From: Bacteroidota bacterium
GTDB taxonomy: Bacteria > Bacteroidota > Bacteroidia > Chitinophagales > Chitinophagaceae
Direction: 5' to 3'
Assembly (NCBI GenBank): GCA_029573235.1
Contig: JAKQGX010000029.1
Location: 1-39,288, forward strand
DNA length: 39,288 nt
Part shown: positions 23,677 through 32,576 of the stretch, one piece after another
How the letters are laid out: every line of letters begins with the position of its first letter
Position numbering within the stretch: position 1 is the first letter of the stretch
Translations under genes and position numbers: made by a program
The notes under the pieces: model-generated
The model's database searches: none
Told to the model about the DNA's origin: nothing
The model's input: only the letters and a program-made list of their open reading frames with translations

Positions 23677-25140
23677 ATGCTGTTTAACTCCATTGACTTT
23701 GCCATTTTCTTGCCCATTGTTTTTGCGTTGTATTGGTTTGTTGCAGACAAAAATTTGAAACTGCAAAACCTACTCATTGTAGTAGCCAGTTATGTATTCT
23801 ACGGTTGGTGGGATTGGCGTTTTTTATCCTTACTATTTGTGAGCACTTGGGTAGATTACATGGTAGGAATCGGACTCAAGCAACAGGAACAGCCAACGAA
23901 ACGAAAGGCTTTATTGTGGATTAGCATTATTGTAAACCTGGGGCTACTGGGCTTTTTCAAGTACTACAATTTCTTTGTAGATAGTTTTGTTTCGGCATTT
24001 ACTTTTTTAGGAGCCGATATTCAAGCACGTACTTTACAGATAATATTACCGGTAGGCATCAGTTTTTATTCTTTTCAAACCCTCAGCTACAGCATTGATG
24101 TATATCGGCGGAAACTGGAGCCCACAAAGGATTTTGTTGCTTTTGCTGCCTTCGTTAGTTTCTTTCCGCAACTCGTTGCCGGACCCATTGAAAGAGCTAC
24201 CAACCTGCTGCCACAGTTTTATACCAAACGATTTTTTGATGAATCAAAAGCGATTGATGGTTTGAGGCAAATACTGTGGGGGCTGTTTAAAAAAATAGTG
24301 ATTGCCGACAACTGCGCGTATTATGCCAATTTGATTTTCGGGCATTCTACCCAATGTTCGGGCAGTACATTAGCACTCGGTGCTCTTTTCTTCACCTTTC
24401 AGATTTATGGCGATTTCTCCGGTTACTCCGACATTGCCATTGGTTCTGCAAGATTATTTGGGTTCAACCTGATGCGAAATTTCAACTTTCCTTATTTCTC
24501 CAGAGATATTGCAGAATTTTGGAGACGCTGGCATATATCGCTGTCCACTTGGTTTAGAGACTATCTGTATATACCCTTAGGAGGTAGTCGTGGCGGCACT
24601 TGGTCGAAGATTCGAAACACTTGTATCATTTTTCTCGTAAGCGGGTTTTGGCATGGAGCCAATATGACATTTATTGTTTGGGGAGCGCTTCATGCACTCT
24701 ATTTTATTCCTTTATTAATTACTAATAAAAACCGTAACCACTTAGACACGGTGGCACAAGGGAAGCTATTGCCCAGCATTAAAGAAGCGTTTTCCATGTT
24801 TATCACCTTCTCATTGACGGTATTTGCTTGGATATTTTTCAGAGCAGAAAACATGGAACATGCATGGCAATATGCTAGCGATATGCTTGTGGGGCTAACT
24901 ATTAAAAGTGGTTATTTACAAACTATCAACCTGTTTTTATTTAAGATTGATCCAACTGTTACCCTGTTATTATTCATCTTTTTATTGATAGAGTGGATGG
25001 GCAGAGAGGGATCCTATGCAATTTCCCACACAGGTTTGCAGTGGAAACGCCCCTATCGACATGCCTTTTATTACGCCTTAGTTATCGCCATCCTTTGGTT
25101 TGGAGGTAAAGAACAACAATTCATTTATTTTCAATTTTAA
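23677..25140 (+). CDS. MBOAT-family O-acyltransferase (AlgI-like)
   Basis: A polytopic inner-membrane protein of 487 residues with about 11 hydrophobic helices. Family landmarks: MLFNSIDFAIFLPIVFALYW at the N-terminus, LPVGISFYSFQTLSYSIDVYR, FVSFFPQLVAGPIERA, IYGDFSGYSDIAIGSARLFGF, FWRRWHISLSTWFRDYLYIPLGG (the WHISL region) and the active-site His in LVSGFWHGANMTFIVWG. It moves acyl (usually acetyl) groups across the membrane for O-acylation of a polysaccharide. The SGNH-like gene 11 bases downstream is the expected periplasmic partner, as AlgX/AlgJ is to AlgI. The acceptor polymer is not encoded nearby. Confidence 0.94.
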   Translation: MLFNSIDFAIFLPIVFALYWFVADKNLKLQNLLIVVASYVFYGWWDWRFLSLLFVSTWVDYMVGIGLKQQEQPTKRKALLWISIIVNLGLLGFFKYYNFFVDSFVSAFTFLGADIQARTLQIILPVGISFYSFQTLSYSIDVYRRKLEPTKDFVAFAAFVSFFPQLVAGPIERATNLLPQFYTKRFFDESKAIDGLRQILWGLFKKIVIADNCAYYANLIFGHSTQCSGSTLALGALFFTFQIYGDFSGYSDIAIGSARLFGFNLMRNFNFPYFSRDIAEFWRRWHISLSTWFRDYLYIPLGGSRGGTWSKIRNTCIIFLVSGFWHGANMTFIVWGALHALYFIPLLITNKNRNHLDTVAQGKLLPSIKEAFSMFITFSLTVFAWIFFRAENMEHAWQYASDMLVGLTIKSGYLQTINLFLFKIDPTVTLLLFIFLLIEWMGREGSYAISHTGLQWKRPYRHAFYYALVIAILWFGGKEQQFIYFQF

Positions 25141-25151
25141 CATAGCCTATC

Positions 25152-26057
25152 ATGAATGCATTTATCAGAAAGACTCTTTTGTTTATAGGAATATTCGTGC
25201 TGGGGCTATTAGCCTGTATCGAAATAATGAGCTATCTCTACTATAAACGAGTGGCATCACAACCGTTAGAATTCTCTATACAGACGGTATTCTTGGGCGA
25301 TTCGCATATTCAACTTGCCATCAACGATACCTTGCTGACCCAAAGCAAAAACCTGGCTCAAAGTTCCGAGCCGCTCTATTTTTCATACTATCGGCTGAAA
25401 ACAATTATCACCAACAACCCATCGGTAAAAACCGTTTGTTTAGGCTTTAGCTACCATAGTATATCTTCTTACTATGATGAGTTTATTGATGGAAAATATT
25501 CCAATGCAGTTTCAACACGATACTTTTTGGAGTTGCCTTTTATGGAACAAATGAAATTATTGTACGCAAATCGAAGCGATATTTTCTCGTATATCAAAGT
25601 GGTATTTAAGGTTGGGGCACTGGCTATATTATCTGATGAAAAGCCGCTACCGGAAGGCTTTTTGAATAATTTTTCAGACACCAAAGCCGATGAAATGTTT
25701 ATGGAAAGAAGAATCAAGAACCAATATTATACCGAAGGGCATTTGTATGATTTTTCATCAAGAAACATGGCATATCTACAACACATAAAAACCTTATGCC
25801 GTCAGTCAAACCTGCGACTGGTTTTGATGAATACCCCCTTGCACCCAACATATAAAAACATAGTGCCACAAAAGTTTTTGGAACAATACAAGCAATTAAT
25901 CACTTCCTTAAGAATAGAAGAGCTGGATTTGAGTCAGCTTTTGTCGGACGACAGCTTGTTTATACCCGATGGCGACCATGTATCGCAAACAGGAGCTCAA
26001 CGCACTACCGAGTATTTGGGTGCTCAATGGGGAATCCTAAAACCTGCAATGCGATAA
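25152..26057 (+). CDS. membrane-anchored SGNH-like (AlgX/AlgJ/DltD-type) acyltransferase partner
   Basis: The 301-residue protein has one N-terminal transmembrane anchor (about residues 8-31: TLLFIGIFVLGLLACIEIMSYLYY) and a periplasmic SGNH-hydrolase-like domain. Block I is GDSH (Asp50-Ser51-His52 in TVFLGDSHIQLAIND) and the catalytic Asp/His pair is Asp273/His276 in PDGDHVSQTGA. The GDSH spelling instead of GDSL is usual for the MBOAT-linked acetyltransferase branch. It starts 11 bases after the MBOAT gene. It probably places the exported acyl group on a cell-surface glycan. A central low-similarity region (about 100-200) is likely family specific. Confidence 0.78.
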   Translation: MNAFIRKTLLFIGIFVLGLLACIEIMSYLYYKRVASQPLEFSIQTVFLGDSHIQLAINDTLLTQSKNLAQSSEPLYFSYYRLKTIITNNPSVKTVCLGFSYHSISSYYDEFIDGKYSNAVSTRYFLELPFMEQMKLLYANRSDIFSYIKVVFKVGALAILSDEKPLPEGFLNNFSDTKADEMFMERRIKNQYYTEGHLYDFSSRNMAYLQHIKTLCRQSNLRLVLMNTPLHPTYKNIVPQKFLEQYKQLITSLRIEELDLSQLLSDDSLFIPDGDHVSQTGAQRTTEYLGAQWGILKPAMR

Positions 26058-26124
26058 CTCATTTATCATAGCGATATAATATCAAGCCCATTTTCAACTA
26101 TCTATATTGAATGTATCTTCAACC

Positions 26125-27879
26125 ATGCTTTTTAAAAATAAAATGAGCCGTACTTTAAGAATAGGGATACTCTTTGTTGTCTTATTTTTTCCTTCGTTCC
26201 TATTAGCGCAATCGTTTACTACCGTCTATGAACGCTCCGGTGGAAAGCAGTCCGGGACGTATGCACAGCTAATAGATGGATATCAAAAACTGGTAAGCCA
26301 CTACCCTAGTTTGCAAATGCAGGAAATAGGAAATACGGATGCTAACCTTCCCTTGCATGTAGTGTATTATAGCAGCGACCGTTCCTTTTCAATTGATAAG
26401 TGGAAACAACTAAACAAGGTGATTCTCCTTGTCAACAATGGTATTCATCCCGGCGAATCAGATGGCATCGATGCTTCATTCATGTTGTTGAGAGATGCTG
26501 CCATGGGGAAAATTACGATTCCTACCAACGTCATTATTGCGGTGATACCGGTATTCAATATTGGTGGTATGATGAACAGGGGCAGCTTTAGCCGTGCCAA
26601 TCAAAATGGCCCGGAGGCTTATGGCTTTCGAGGCAGTGCACAAAACCTGGATTTGAACAGAGATTTCATTAAAATGGATGCACGAGAAACCAGAAGTTTG
26701 GTCTCGTTTTTTCATCGTTTAGACCCCGATATTTTTATTGACAATCACGTGAGCAATGGCGCCGACTACCAACATATCATGACCTTATTATCCACTCATT
26801 ATAAAAAGCAAGGTGACGTGATGGGTACCTATTTAAAAGACCATTTACAGCCGGCCATCTTTGCTTCAATGGAACAAAAAGGATACACTATGTCTCCCTA
26901 TGTAAACCATTGGGGTCATACACCGGATAAAGGCTGGATGCAGTTTTACGACCCGCCCCGTTTTACCAGTGGGTTTGTACCCTTGTTTCGAACCTATGCT
27001 TTTGTTCCGGAGACACATATGCTAAAGCCTTATCAGCAGCGTGTTTCAGCTACGTATGCCCTCTTGTTGTCGTTTATTCAATATGCTTCTCAACATGCTG
27101 CCGATATACTTTCTGCAAGGCAAAAAGAACTGGAATGGATGTTGGCACAGCGGGAATGGGTGCTGGATTGGAAAGTAGATACAACACAACACTCCACGAT
27201 ACCATTTATGGGTTATGAGGCAGCATACAAACCCAGCGAAGTGTCGGGAAAGCCAAGACTATATTATGATCGCAGCAAACCATATACGCGAATGGTGCCT
27301 TATTACAACACCTTTGTACCTACTCAAAAAGTTACCGTTCCGCAATATTATGTACTGCCACAAGGATGGCAGAAGGTAGTACATCGGTTGCGGATAAATG
27401 GAGTCATCATGCAGCCTCTTCAACGCGATACAACACTCACGGTAACGGTCTATAGAATCTTGAATTATGAAACGGTAAAGAAGCCCTACGAAGGACATTA
27501 CCTCCATTCTAATGTTACTTATCAAACAGAAAATTCAACCCTTACTTTCCGTAAAGGTGACTGGTTGATACCCACGCAACAAAAAGCCAAACGTTATCTT
27601 TTGGAAACCTTAGAGCCACATGCTCCGGATGCTTTCTTTGCTTGGAATTTTTTTGATGCCGTTTTACAACAAAAAGAATATTTCAGCGATTATGTTTTTG
27701 AAGACGAAGCAGCCGCTTACCTGAAGAGCCACCCAGCAGTTTTAGATGCCTTAAATAAAAAACGAAAAAGCGATACTTCCTTTGCCAATAATAGCGCTGC
27801 ACAACTGGACTTTGTGTATCGTAATAGCCCTTATTTAGAGCCGGAATATATGCGCTATCCTGTGTTTCGAATCGACTAA
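26125..27879 (+). CDS. M14-family zinc carboxypeptidase, secreted
   Basis: About 584 residues. The frame can begin at TTG 26107, ATG 26125 or ATG 26143; the last two both give a signal peptide ending FPSFLLAQ, and I choose 26125 because a TATATTG -7-like box lies just before it. Numbered from there, the zinc ligands are His108 and Glu111 (NGIHPGESDG) and His208 (IDNHVSNGAD). The substrate-binding Arg is in NLDLNRDF (about 179) and the catalytic Glu is about 296 in FVPETHMLKP. The metallopeptidase domain spans about 45-330; the following 250 residues are a beta-rich extension. It should act in the periplasm or outside on peptides or wall fragments. Confidence 0.88.
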   Translation: MLFKNKMSRTLRIGILFVVLFFPSFLLAQSFTTVYERSGGKQSGTYAQLIDGYQKLVSHYPSLQMQEIGNTDANLPLHVVYYSSDRSFSIDKWKQLNKVILLVNNGIHPGESDGIDASFMLLRDAAMGKITIPTNVIIAVIPVFNIGGMMNRGSFSRANQNGPEAYGFRGSAQNLDLNRDFIKMDARETRSLVSFFHRLDPDIFIDNHVSNGADYQHIMTLLSTHYKKQGDVMGTYLKDHLQPAIFASMEQKGYTMSPYVNHWGHTPDKGWMQFYDPPRFTSGFVPLFRTYAFVPETHMLKPYQQRVSATYALLLSFIQYASQHAADILSARQKELEWMLAQREWVLDWKVDTTQHSTIPFMGYEAAYKPSEVSGKPRLYYDRSKPYTRMVPYYNTFVPTQKVTVPQYYVLPQGWQKVVHRLRINGVIMQPLQRDTTLTVTVYRILNYETVKKPYEGHYLHSNVTYQTENSTLTFRKGDWLIPTQQKAKRYLLETLEPHAPDAFFAWNFFDAVLQQKEYFSDYVFEDEAAAYLKSHPAVLDALNKKRKSDTSFANNSAAQLDFVYRNSPYLEPEYMRYPVFRID

Positions 27880-27886
27880 AAAAAAT

Positions 27887-27894
27887 TAGCTTTG
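27887..27894 (+). promoter_or_regulatory. putative -7 box of the DUF1835 gene, 5 bases from the ATG
   Basis: TAGCTTTG is an exact TAnnTTTG match ending 5 bases before the ATG at 27900. The -33 region reads TTT at the right distance (27865-27867) rather than TTG. It predicts a leaderless or nearly leaderless mRNA. Confidence 0.35.
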
Positions 27895-27899
27895 CCCTT

Positions 27900-28784
27900 A
27901 TGATATACCACCTGATTGTAGGCGATGAAGCCGCCCAATCTTTGTCGGAAGCCATACGATTAAACTTTGGAGCAGAGGGCAATGAAGTTGTAGTGCTTCG
28001 TGATTTATTAAACCTGGGACCTTTATTAAAAGTAGAAGGGCAAAAGTTTAGCGACATGCGTACTGCTTTTTGGCAGATGGTTATTCCGAATGCTAAAACA
28101 CCCGTAATAGTAGATGACTTGGAACGCGTATTGCAAGTTAGTAATGCGCTGCATAAGTCAGAAGCGCCACAGGTGTGGTTTTGGATGGCACCCACGGCAC
28201 CTGATGTCATGGCTTATTACTGGCTATTATCGTATTTAAATAAACACCGCGAACGATTTTGGATTATCAACATTAGCGGGCTCCCCTTTTTAGATACGAA
28301 CGGTAAACTATTTTATCCTAAAAACATCAGCGAGATACCTCCACGTGAATTGTACAAAGCCAGAAAACTAGCACGCATCACCACACCATCCGAAATGGAA
28401 GTAGATTCGGATGAATGGGAGAAAATAAAACAAGAAAATGCGGCAATACGCTTATTGGAAGGAGGTAAAAAACTTTCTCATAAACCAATGGAACAGTATG
28501 ATGCTATCTTGAAAAGTTTTTGCTCGCAACAGTATCAAAAGGCTTCAAAGGTTATTCGTCAAGCACTCAGCAAATATGCATTGCCCACCGGTGATTTATT
28601 TCTTGCGTGGCGGCTGCGGCAACTTGCCATCGAAGGCAGCCTACATACACTGGGAGACCCCTACAAGCCCGCCAATGAATGGGATATTAAGTTGGCAGAA
28701 CATGTAGATGCTACACCCAACAATGAAATCACATCAACAGAAGAAAATACAACCCAAACTTCATCATCTATTACCCACTCATGA
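27900..28784 (+). CDS. DUF1835-domain protein
   Basis: The 294-residue soluble protein opens MIYHLIVGDEAAQSLSEAIR, the DUF1835 signature, with VVVLRDLLNLGPL and VWFWMAPTAPDVMAYYWLLSYL further in. The C-terminal half contains the DUF3658-like helical region (about 225-265: SKVIRQALSKYALPTGDLFLAWRLRQLAIEGSL). The last 30 residues are Thr/Ser/Asn-rich and unlikely to be folded. No biochemical function is known. A cupin gene overlaps its last 4 bases (ATGA), so the two are coupled. Confidence 0.82.
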   Translation: MIYHLIVGDEAAQSLSEAIRLNFGAEGNEVVVLRDLLNLGPLLKVEGQKFSDMRTAFWQMVIPNAKTPVIVDDLERVLQVSNALHKSEAPQVWFWMAPTAPDVMAYYWLLSYLNKHRERFWIINISGLPFLDTNGKLFYPKNISEIPPRELYKARKLARITTPSEMEVDSDEWEKIKQENAAIRLLEGGKKLSHKPMEQYDAILKSFCSQQYQKASKVIRQALSKYALPTGDLFLAWRLRQLAIEGSLHTLGDPYKPANEWDIKLAEHVDATPNNEITSTEENTTQTSSSITHS

Positions 28785-29146
28785 AAGTAACCCCTATTGA
28801 GCCATTTAGTAAAGATGCTCGTGGTGCTGTTGCTGAATATTACCACGACCGAACAGGGCTGCACTTGATTGTTTTCAGCAAAGCAGGCTCTATAAGAGGG
28901 CGGCATTATCACAAAGGTATTTCCATCAGTAAAAATCCGGAAGTGATTGTTTTGCTTTCAGGCACTTGTACCATCAATTGGCGGGAGACGAGCCATACCG
29001 ATTGTCAAAACGAAACCGTTACAGGCCCTGCGAGAATTGAAATACAGCCCTATATATGGCACGAATTAGTAGCCGTTACAGACTGTAGCTTTTTAGAGTT
29101 AAACTCTTTGTCCGAGCACGTAGCAGATACGTTTTATGAAAACTAA
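28781..29146 (+). CDS. cupin-fold protein (WxcM/FdtA- or mannose-6-P isomerase-like)
   Basis: The 121-residue protein is a single cupin beta barrel: LHLIVFSKAGSIRGRHYHKGISISKNPEVIVLLSGTCTINW (cupin motif 1 with HYH) and RIEIQPYIWHELVAVTDCSFLELNS (motif 2 with WHE). GRHYHK plus P-x-x-WHEL is reminiscent of sugar-nucleotide 3,4-ketoisomerases/epimerases of the WxcM/FdtA group, but a non-enzymatic binding role is equally possible. Its ATG overlaps the DUF1835 stop. It converges with the stress-protein gene, only 5 bases between stops, with no room for a hairpin. Confidence 0.7.
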   Translation: MKVTPIEPFSKDARGAVAEYYHDRTGLHLIVFSKAGSIRGRHYHKGISISKNPEVIVLLSGTCTINWRETSHTDCQNETVTGPARIEIQPYIWHELVAVTDCSFLELNSLSEHVADTFYEN

Positions 29147-29151
29147 CACCA

Positions 29152-29982
29152 CTACGCGCCTTCATGTAAGGCTAAAATGGGTACGGTAGTTTTTTGAACA
29201 AGCGCTTCTGTATGAGTCTTGCCAAATAGTTGTTCGAGATACGAATGTTTTCTGGGTACTACAATAAGCCAATCCATACCGTTGGAAGCAACAAACTCTT
29301 CAATGGTAGTATTGATTTTATTTTTCCCTTGAAAGCGATACGTGGGTTGAAAAGGCTTCAACGTTTCGAAAAGATAACTCCCTACCATTTCTTTTTGCAG
29401 TTCGTCAATATCGGTTTCTGCCTGATGGTCGATATAGAGTACTGTGAGTGCTGCATTAAACAGCGTGATGATATGTTTTATATCGGTAGCAATTGCAACG
29501 TTATCATTGGTTTTAAAATCGCATGCATAGCAGATTGATTGAGGTAACCGATAGTCGCAATCCAACGTTACGCCCAATACCGGTACTTTTAAAGTGCGCA
29601 TAGCCGTAACAATATTGCTCCCCAACCACATCAATTGATCCTTCGTACCGTTATTGCCTAGCACAATCATTAGCGGCTTCTCGGTAGTTATCAAATCTTG
29701 CAATCCATCTACTACATCACCAAAGCTTATCACTGTGTTAATGGCAATGTGAGGATAGGTTTGCTGCAAGCCGGCGACTTGTTCATTCATTTTTGTAGTT
29801 GCCAATTGGGTCGCTTCTTCAGCCGTCATTGCCGGGAAAGGCATGTCTCCCATCGTTATCGGAATGGTATAACTATGAAACAGGGTAATACTTCCATTAA
29901 TATCCTGCGACAGTTGGCAAGCATACTCTACGGCGTGGGTAGCTACTTCAGAAAAATCGGTGGCAACAATGATGGTAGGCAT
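29152..29982 (-). CDS. tandem universal stress protein (UspA family)
   Basis: The 276-residue protein has two fused Usp domains. The first (1-140) has the full pattern: IIVATDFSEVATHAVEYACQL, then IVLGNNGTKDQLMWLGSNIVTAMRTLKVPVLGV, a variant of the ATP-binding GxxG-x9-G(S/T) loop. The second (about 148-276) is degenerate at the start (SICYACDFKTNDN) but ends WLIVVPRKHSYLEQLFGKTHTEALVQKTTVPILAL. Such tandem forms are common in Bacteroidota. Cytoplasmic. It follows the enoyl-CoA hydratase-like gene by 5 bases, so the two form an operon. Confidence 0.88.
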   Translation of the reverse strand: MPTIIVATDFSEVATHAVEYACQLSQDINGSITLFHSYTIPITMGDMPFPAMTAEEATQLATTKMNEQVAGLQQTYPHIAINTVISFGDVVDGLQDLITTEKPLMIVLGNNGTKDQLMWLGSNIVTAMRTLKVPVLGVTLDCDYRLPQSICYACDFKTNDNVAIATDIKHIITLFNAALTVLYIDHQAETDIDELQKEMVGSYLFETLKPFQPTYRFQGKNKINTTIEEFVASNGMDWLIVVPRKHSYLEQLFGKTHTEALVQKTTVPILALHEGA

Positions 29983-29987
29983 AACCT

Positions 29988-30767
29988 TTATTTTTTTGCG
30001 GCGGTACCGGCTTTGAATTTTTGAATGGCATTTCTGGTAAAATCACTCAAAACTAAGGTACCGCTAATGGCGGCTCTATCCAACAATAATTGATCCCAGT
30101 TTTCAGTGTTCTTCCAAAATATTTTCTTCAATTCCCACATGGCTTGTGGACTGCTTTGTGCCAATTTTTGAGCCAATCTATTGATAGCATCATCCATTTC
30201 TGCTGTGGTACGATGCACTTCAGCATATAGCCCATGCTTTTTTGCCCAGTCGGCAGAGCGCCACTCCGTAGCATCAATGGATAGTTGCGAAAAACAAGAA
30301 AGTCCCATCTTGCGTTCTACTGCCGGGCCTACCACAAAAGGACCAATGCCTACTGCTAATTCACTTAGTTTTACAGATGCCTCTTCTGTGGCAATGGCAT
30401 AATCTACCGAGGCTGCCAACCCTACACCGCCCCCTACTGCCTTTCCTTGTATGCGACCGATAATAAGCTTGTGGCATTTACGCATGGCATTTATCACTTT
30501 GGCAAAGCCGCTAAAAAAAGCGAGACCTTGTTCTTTATTTTCAATGGCAATCAATTCATCAAAAGAAGCGCCGGCACAAAAGGCTTTATCACCGGCACTT
30601 TTAAGGATGATTACTTTTATTCGGTCATCAATACCCATATCATTAATGGTATTCGCAAGGTCGTTCAGTATGGCACCTGGCAATGAGTTACTAGCCGGAT
30701 GATGAAACTCGATAGTGGCTATTCCTTGTTCGATGGAAGCGTGTACATATCCTTCTGGATGTTTCAT
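29988..30767 (-). CDS. enoyl-CoA hydratase/isomerase family protein
   Basis: The 259-residue crotonase-fold protein has the CoA-binding/oxyanion regions AGDKAFCAGASFDEL and GRIQGKAVGGGVGLAASVDYAIATEEA, and a C-terminal helix set. One of the two hydratase glutamates is kept (SELAVGIG). The second, normally in an A-x-E-M-x-x-T-G stretch about 20 residues later, reads SCFSQLSIDA here, so Gln replaces Glu. That suggests an isomerase, hydrolase or other crotonase chemistry rather than classical hydration. The alignment of the second site is by eye. First gene of an operon with the tandem Usp gene 5 bases downstream. Confidence 0.85.
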   Translation of the reverse strand: MKHPEGYVHASIEQGIATIEFHHPASNSLPGAILNDLANTINDMGIDDRIKVIILKSAGDKAFCAGASFDELIAIENKEQGLAFFSGFAKVINAMRKCHKLIIGRIQGKAVGGGVGLAASVDYAIATEEASVKLSELAVGIGPFVVGPAVERKMGLSCFSQLSIDATEWRSADWAKKHGLYAEVHRTTAEMDDAINRLAQKLAQSSPQAMWELKKIFWKNTENWDQLLLDRAAISGTLVLSDFTRNAIQKFKAGTAAKK

Positions 30768-30876
30768 AAATTCTTATCTAAATTATAAGCGCTAAGATAG
30801 CTACTAATCTTAAAGTTAGCGTTCAAACAATCTGTTTTTATTGAACTATCATTATCTTGGTCGTTACAGCGCATTT

Positions 30877-32373
30877 ATGAAGTTTATAGCACGTATCGAA
30901 AATAACATTGCATTTTTTGCAAAGGCAGTATTGGGTATCTTATTGCTTTGGGGGCTTTCGATGGTACTCTTTAAAATAAAACCATTCTGGCATGACGAAT
31001 GGCGATTAATATACAACCTGAAGTTTAAGACACATCAAGAGTTGTGGGGCACATTAGAGTACACACAACAGTTTCCAAGAGTCTATCTTCAACTCATCAA
31101 ATGGTTTACGGCAACATTTCATTATAGCTATTTTTCCCTTCGTGTTCCGGCTTTTGCGTTGGCAGTGTGCAATGTTTTCTTTTGTTGGTATTTAATGAAT
31201 AGAATATACAAAGAAGCTATGCCGACACGCTATCTACTAGTGTTAATGACGGTTTCCAATTTCACCTTTATCGAGTACTTGGTTCAAACGAAGCAATACC
31301 AAATGGAAATATGGATGAGTTTGGTAGCCCTCTGGCAAGCAATTCAACTGATTCTTTTGTTTGAAAAAGGAATGCAAAGCACCTTTTCCTATGGACTAAT
31401 ATGCCTGAGCTTTTTGTTGGCTCCTTATTTCAGTTATACTTACCCCATTGCCGTAGCACCCCTATTTGGGTTAGTTTTTTTGCAACTTACTTTTTGGAAA
31501 AAACACCGACACTCCTCCTGTAGTAGCAGCATGTTGATACTACCGTTAATGCTGTCTTTTATTTCCATTATGATATTCTATTTTATAGATGTGCAGCAAT
31601 TAATGAACGATCGAGAGATGCAACAGTTTTGGAAATTTAGAATGGCAACAGATAATACCAAACGATTTTTGATTATTAAAAATCTATGGGGCTGGTTGGC
31701 AAAGATGGGCTCTGGTTTTGTATTCGAGTGTGTGTTTGGAACAGTTGGTTGGGCAGCAGTAGGATGGGCTGTGCATCAGCATCTATCAGCTTTTCGAAAC
31801 GTAAAGGTAACGGCTTCCTATCAATTAAGGGTGTATTGCATCGGTTTGGTAATAGTTTCGCTACTGCTGTTTTTTGCCGGAAAATTACCTTTGAGTGAAC
31901 CCAAGTTTAATGCCTTTACCATTCCGGCAATTTCCATTTTGATTATATATTTTTTAACGAGGGTACCCTTGAAGAAAAGCGCAAGGGTGACGACTATTAT
32001 TCTTTTGCTTGCTCTTGGTGGCAATATTATCACTTCGATTATCCATATGTTTACCTTGAAGGAATACCGACAACGCATAAGCATACTTCATGCTACAGAT
32101 AAGGTCATTCGTATGGCACAAAAAGAAAAAATACCTATTCTGATTACTCCCGGAGTAGCCTACAGCGATGACATTACCATTTACATGCCCGGAATGCGGA
32201 TGATAACGGCAGATGTAATCCTAAAAACATTTCCAGCCTACCGTCCAGAAAGCAACCTGCCGGTATATGCAATAGATAGTATCGCTCAGGCAAGTCAATT
32301 GCTGGCGCAACTCCCCCACCTACAAAAAGCATGGATAGGCGACGGATGGCATTATCATTTGTATTCAAAATAA
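30877..32373 (+). CDS. polytopic membrane protein, GT39/ArnT-like glycosyltransferase candidate
   Basis: About 498 residues from ATG 30877 (MKFIARIENNIAFFAKAVLG); the frame also has an upstream TTG at 30841. There are around ten transmembrane helices. Just after the first helix is IKPFWHDEWRLIYN, matching the acidic DE motif in the first periplasmic loop of GT-C glycosyltransferases (GT39/GT83). The last ~100 residues are a soluble periplasmic domain, another GT-C trait. Such enzymes use polyprenyl-phosphate sugars to modify proteins, lipids or glycans. The assignment is by topology and DE motif only. It has no operon partner. Confidence 0.6.
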   Translation: MKFIARIENNIAFFAKAVLGILLLWGLSMVLFKIKPFWHDEWRLIYNLKFKTHQELWGTLEYTQQFPRVYLQLIKWFTATFHYSYFSLRVPAFALAVCNVFFCWYLMNRIYKEAMPTRYLLVLMTVSNFTFIEYLVQTKQYQMEIWMSLVALWQAIQLILLFEKGMQSTFSYGLICLSFLLAPYFSYTYPIAVAPLFGLVFLQLTFWKKHRHSSCSSSMLILPLMLSFISIMIFYFIDVQQLMNDREMQQFWKFRMATDNTKRFLIIKNLWGWLAKMGSGFVFECVFGTVGWAAVGWAVHQHLSAFRNVKVTASYQLRVYCIGLVIVSLLLFFAGKLPLSEPKFNAFTIPAISILIIYFLTRVPLKKSARVTTIILLLALGGNIITSIIHMFTLKEYRQRISILHATDKVIRMAQKEKIPILITPGVAYSDDITIYMPGMRMITADVILKTFPAYRPESNLPVYAIDSIAQASQLLAQLPHLQKAWIGDGWHYHLYSK

Positions 32374-32520
32374 CGCATCCAATATGGTATTGAAATGTGC
32401 AAATAAAGCAAAGTATGAAACCATAAGATGCACTGAGCATCCAAGTGTCCTTTGACGAATATCATTCTCTGAGGTCATTTATTTTTTTCGAGTAAGAGGT
32501 GTCGTTGTTGTGGAAATGGG

Positions 32521-32555
32521 CAAAAAAAAGTGATGACCATTATTAGGTCATCACT
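32521..32555 (-). terminator. intrinsic terminator of the lipoprotein gene
   Basis: AGTGATGACC (32529-32538) and GGTCATCACT (32546-32555) form a perfect 10-bp stem with a 7-base loop. In the minus orientation it is followed by eight U (32522-32529). It lies 22 bases past the stop of the lipoprotein gene. Confidence 0.92.
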
Positions 32556-32576
32556 ATAAATAAACTTAAGACAAAA

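Noticed and set aside
28781..29146. Cupin gene considered as a dTDP-rhamnose 3,5-epimerase (rfbC)
   Set aside because: Too short (121 residues) and lacking the RmlC catalytic His/Tyr layout; only a general cupin or WxcM-like call is justified.
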